A stretch of DNA of 6,769 nt. It comes from Thermomicrobiales bacterium. Its GTDB lineage: Bacteria > Chloroflexota > Chloroflexia > Thermomicrobiales > UBA6265. Each line of letters begins with the position of its first letter. Position 1 is the stretch's first letter. This document shows positions 4,520-6,769 of this stretch, piece by piece. The translations under genes and the position numbers were made by a program. The stretch spans positions 1 to 6,769 of the forward strand of contig JAICJJ010000159.1 of NCBI GenBank assembly GCA_025928535.1, in the 5' to 3' direction. The notes beneath the pieces are model-generated. The model saw nothing but the letters and a program-made list of their open reading frames with translations. It did not search any database and was not told where the DNA came from.

Positions 4520-6769
4520 CTACATCACGTTGCCGTCGCCGTCGCCACCGGCGGGGCCGTCCGGTTTCGAATCGCGGTAAGTGAATTCGACGCCGCCGGA
4601 GCGGATCGTGTCGTCATCGCTCAGATGAATAGACTGACCTGGTGGAAGCGGAGTTCCCATCACGGTCACATCGTTGGCCGCCGAGTCGGCGACGAAGCGC
4701 GCCTTGCGTCCCCAACGCCCCTTGACCTGACCGATGGCGCTGGGGAGACCGATATTGACGTCATCGAGCGGACCGCCAACTGAGGCCGACCTGCGTTCGC
4801 CAATGTCGGATACGGCGCCGTATTGATCGACCCGCGCCGTCTTCGGCAACATCGGCCGGTTCGCCCAGGCGAGCCCTCCCACGAGCAGCAGCCCGGCCAA
4901 TCCCGCCCCGCCAGCGGCAATCGTTCCCCAGGGCGGCGGCGTCGAGACGCTCGCGCGCAGCACGATCGGCACGTCCCACGTCCCGTCGTCCAATCGGCGC
5001 ACGTCTTGCAGCGGGAAGGCGGCGTCTCCAGCGTCGACGAGGAGATGGCCGTTGATGACGTGATCTCCTGTGCCCATCTGCTGCAGCGGACCGGCCGGCA
5101 TGCGGACGATCGCGCTGACCGACGATTCGCGGCCATCGAGCGCCAGGTCGGATCGCGGCGACGTCGCGCCAACCTGGAAGAGGCTGTCGTGGTCGAGCGG
5201 CGGATCGAAATCAGGTCCGAAACGGACCGACGCCGATGCGCCGTTGACCAACTGGACCGGCAGCGGGACCCGCCATTCGACCGGCGCCTTCGGATCGGCC
5301 GTCGTGCTGACGTCCTGCGTGCCGAAATCGAGCGGCACGGGCGGTGGGAAGACGACGGCAGGCGTCGGCGTTGGCGTGGGAACCGGCGTGTTCGTCGGCG
5401 CGGGCGTCGCGGTCGGCGGTATTGGCGTCGCGGTCGGCGGAATGGGCGTGCTGGTCGGGATCGGGGTGCTGGTCGGAATCGGCGTCACGGTCGGCGTCGC
5501 GGTCGGCACGGGGGTGGCGGTCGGCGTCGCCGTCGGGACGGGCGTCGGGGTCGAGGTCGGCGAAGGCGTCGCGGTCGGCGGGACCGGTGTCGCGGTTGCG
5601 GTCGGCGTCGGGGTCGGCGTGGGCGGCGCGGCGACCGTGAATTGCACCGGCAACCGCGCCGGCACGAGAACGATCTCCTTGTCGTCGGTCGCGACCTCGA
5701 GCCAGGCGGCGTAATCGCTCGGCGCGCCGCCCCTGACCAGGGTCCAGCGGAGCGGCACGCCGCTGGTGTCGGCGAATTTCGACCGGGTGTCGAGTTGCAG
5801 ATCGACATCGTCGGGCAGGTCGGCGCGGTCGAGCGCGAAGGTCAGGCGCGGATTGCCGCTCACGTCGCCCGCCACGACGCAGACGCGGCTGGCGGCGGCG
5901 TCGCCCGGTCGCAGCGCGCCGAGATCGCCGCCGACGATGGCGAGCCGCAGTTCGCGAATCGGGCTCACCTGGCCGCTCTGCTCTTGCACGACCTGGACAC
6001 CGGCCGCTTCCAATCGATCCTTGTTCGGCACGTCGACGCCGAGGCCGACATATTTGACGAAGAGAAACGGCTGACTCGTCTTGTAGGCGTCGATGCTCGC
6101 CAGCAATGCATCGACCGATGGCGCGCCCGGACTGCCGTCGCCCGGCCCGTTGCCCTGCCCATCCGTATACAGGAGGATCGTCTGGTAGTGGTCCCGGTCG
6201 GGATCGGCCGCTTTCAGCGCCGCCAGTTGACCGAGCGCCGCCTGGATCGCGTCCGTGATGTGGGTCGCGCCATCCTGCGCCTGCAGCCCATCGACATACG
6301 CCCGCGCTTCGTCGACCTGGGCGGCCGATCCGAGGGCGAACACGCGCGTGCGGGCCGGGTCGGCATCGTTGCCAAATGGAATGATCGCGACATTCGCGCC
6401 CGGCGGCAGGCCGTCGATGAAGCGCTCGACGGCACCTTTCACTTTCGGAAAGATGATCTGGTTGGGCGTGATCGCCTGTCCCGTGTTCGGATTGACCGGA
6501 TCGGGCGTGCCGTCGATGGGGTTGTAATCGCCGTTCATCGACCCGCTGACGTCGATGACGATCGCGTAGTCGTAGGCCGGCGCGCCTGCCCCGGCCGGCG
6601 CCGCGTCTTGCAGGGACGCCGGCGCCGGACATGGCTGCGCCGGATCGGTCGGCAGCGTGACGGCGGCAGGCGGCGTGGCGCTCTGGGCTCCCGCACGCAT
6701 CGCGCCAGGCCACGCGACGACGAGCAGCTGCGCGAGGAGGCAGATCGAACCGACGATGCGTTCGCGACG
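4520..6769 (-). CDS. Exported VWA-domain membrane protein with Pro/Thr stalk, one TM helix and cytoplasmic FHA-like domain (5' end outside window)
   Basis: The frame is open to the right edge, giving 749 codons. The first Met (6700) is not the start: the 23 codons before it read as a signal peptide, with basic RRER, a hydrophobic stretch and a likely cleavage at RAGA/QS. No ATG, GTG or TTG lies further upstream in the window. Counting from that Met, the VWA domain spans about 42-245. Its MIDAS is complete: DVSGS at 50-54, Thr146 in GATHI and Asp180 in LLYTDG. A beta-rich segment (about 250-356), a Pro/Thr stalk (359-447), a second beta-rich region (450-588), a membrane helix (591-613) and an FHA-like domain (about 633-709) follow. 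Arg/Lys just after the helix puts the C-terminus inside. It ends in TAG, 17 nt before the tubulin-like gene, so the two are probably co-transcribed. Domain order is read from sequence. Ligand and role are unknown; a sensor or adhesion receptor coupled to the filament is inferred. Confidence 0.93.
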   Translation of the reverse strand, partial: RRERIVGSICLLAQLLVVAWPGAMRAGAQSATPPAAVTLPTDPAQPCPAPASLQDAAPAGAGAPAYDYAIVIDVSGSMNGDYNPIDGTPDPVNPNTGQAITPNQIIFPKVKGAVERFIDGLPPGANVAIIPFGNDADPARTRVFALGSAAQVDEARAYVDGLQAQDGATHITDAIQAALGQLAALKAADPDRDHYQTILLYTDGQGNGPGDGSPGAPSVDALLASIDAYKTSQPFLFVKYVGLGVDVPNKDRLEAAGVQVVQEQSGQVSPIRELRLAIVGGDLGALRPGDAAASRVCVVAGDVSGNPRLTFALDRADLPDDVDLQLDTRSKFADTSGVPLRWTLVRGGAPSDYAAWLEVATDDKEIVLVPARLPVQFTVAAPPTPTPTPTATATPVPPTATPSPTSTPTPVPTATPTATPVPTATPTVTPIPTSTPIPTSTPIPPTATPIPPTATPAPTNTPVPTPTPTPAVVFPPPVPLDFGTQDVSTTADPKAPVEWRVPLPVQLVNGASASVRFGPDFDPPLDHDSLFQVGATSPRSDLALDGRESSVSAIVRMPAGPLQQMGTGDHVINGHLLVDAGDAAFPLQDVRRLDDGTWDVPIVLRASVSTPPPWGTIAAGGAGLAGLLLVGGLAWANRPMLPKTARVDQYGAVSDIGERRSASVGGPLDDVNIGLPSAIGQVKGRWGRKARFVADSAANDVTVMGTPLPPGQSIHLSDDDTIRSGGVEFTYRDSKPDGPAGGDGDGNVM
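4574..4804 (-). other. FHA-like cytoplasmic domain of the VWA protein
   Basis: From about residue 633 to 709 (counting from Met at 6700) the order of motifs follows an FHA domain: SVGG, then DDVNIGLP, then NDVTVMGTPLPPGQ, then a D-rich turn, IRSGGVEFTYRD. The second half matches the usual NGTFVNG-x-L-x-PG ... DGD-x-I-x-x-G pattern well. The phosphothreonine-contacting Arg after the first Gly and the S-x-x-H motif are not evident: VGG replaces the usual GR, and SAIGQVKG stands where S-R-R-H is expected. The fold is therefore likely, but phosphopeptide binding is doubtful. Confidence 0.65.
4862..4930 (-). other. Transmembrane helix of the VWA protein
   Basis: A 23-residue Gly/Ala/Leu-rich segment starting WGTIAAGG and ending GLAWA has no charges. 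It is flanked by STPPP before and by NRPMLPKTAR after. The basic residues after it place the C-terminal part in the cytoplasm, as expected for a type I protein with a cleaved signal peptide. Confidence 0.88.
5360..5626 (-). repeat. Degenerate tandem repeat encoding the Pro/Thr-rich stalk of the VWA protein
   Basis: On the plus strand, variants of ggcgtcgcggtcggc recur for about 270 bp. On the minus strand they encode about 90 residues of TPxPTATP-type repeats, almost only Pro, Thr, Ala, Val, Ile and Ser. The segment lies outside the membrane between two folded beta-rich regions, so an extended, possibly glycosylated spacer is likely. Such stalks are frequent in surface proteins of Chloroflexota. 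Repeat number could vary between strains by slippage. Confidence 0.9.
6686..6769 (-). other. Signal peptide of the VWA protein (N-terminus truncated by window edge)
   Basis: The codons upstream of Met at 6700 give RRERIVGSICLLAQLLVVAW followed by PGAMRAGA. This is a basic n-region, a hydrophobic core and an A-x-A-like cleavage site (AGA before QS). It shows Sec export and places the true start beyond position 6769. The Cys in the core is preceded by G-S-I, not a lipobox, so a lipoprotein is unlikely. Confidence 0.8.

Noticed and set aside
1185..4580. A 1131-codon open frame on the plus strand, antisense to the tubulin-like gene
   Set aside because: It is rich in Arg/Pro/Ala/Gly with no recognisable motif, and it is explained by GC-rich codon use on the opposite strand. 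The minus frame carries the tubulin motifs and a strong ribosome binding site.
5360..5626. CRISPR array or iteron cluster
   Set aside because: The units are short, degenerate and without spacers. They are fully explained as codons of a Pro/Thr stalk.
4520..6700. Met at 6700 as the start of the VWA protein
   Set aside because: The in-frame codons upstream form a clear signal peptide, so the gene begins beyond the right edge.
6740..6769. Lipoprotein signal in the VWA protein
   Set aside because: The Cys in the hydrophobic core follows G-S-I, which does not fit a lipobox. The protein also has its own C-terminal membrane anchor.

Overview
This GC-rich window carries three co-oriented, tightly packed genes, all on the minus strand, so transcription runs from the right edge to the left. 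The organism is probably a member of the Chloroflexota or another GC-rich bacterium. This is inferred from a long exported proline/threonine stalk (P-T-A-T-P type) on a VWA protein and from a large tubulin-like (Tubulin_2 / FtsZ-like) gene beside it. The assignment is not proven by the sequence.

Layout in transcription order. (1) 6769-4520: a type I membrane protein whose extreme N-terminus lies beyond the right edge. It has a signal peptide, a VWA domain with a complete MIDAS, a beta-rich region, a Pro/Thr stalk, a second beta-rich region, one membrane helix and a cytoplasmic FHA-like domain. (2) After 17 nt with a strong Shine-Dalgarno, 4502-1305: a 1065-codon tubulin/FtsZ-like GTPase with a large C-terminal extension. 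Its GGGTGSG signature is hit by an in-frame TGA exactly at the first glycine (codon 167). (3) Overlapping by 26 nt, 1330 to beyond position 1: at least 443 codons of a gene that is easily missed because it runs off the window. It is co-linear with the tubulin-like protein at four landmarks but has lost the GTP-binding glycine loops, so it looks like a pseudo-GTPase paralogue.

How they may work together (inference). The VWA protein could bind a ligand or adhesion partner outside the membrane and pass this through its cytoplasmic FHA-like domain to a filament-forming tubulin homologue. The degenerate paralogue would act as a non-hydrolysing partner, cap or adaptor. Operons joining an FtsZ-like family to a VWA protein have been proposed as membrane-remodelling systems. 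The pseudo-tubulin partner and the TGA in the signature motif are the two points that most deserve follow-up.

There is no gene-free stretch of notable length. No RNA genes, mobile elements, CRISPR arrays, promoters or terminators were seen. The operon promoter and the ends of genes 1 and 3 lie outside the window.
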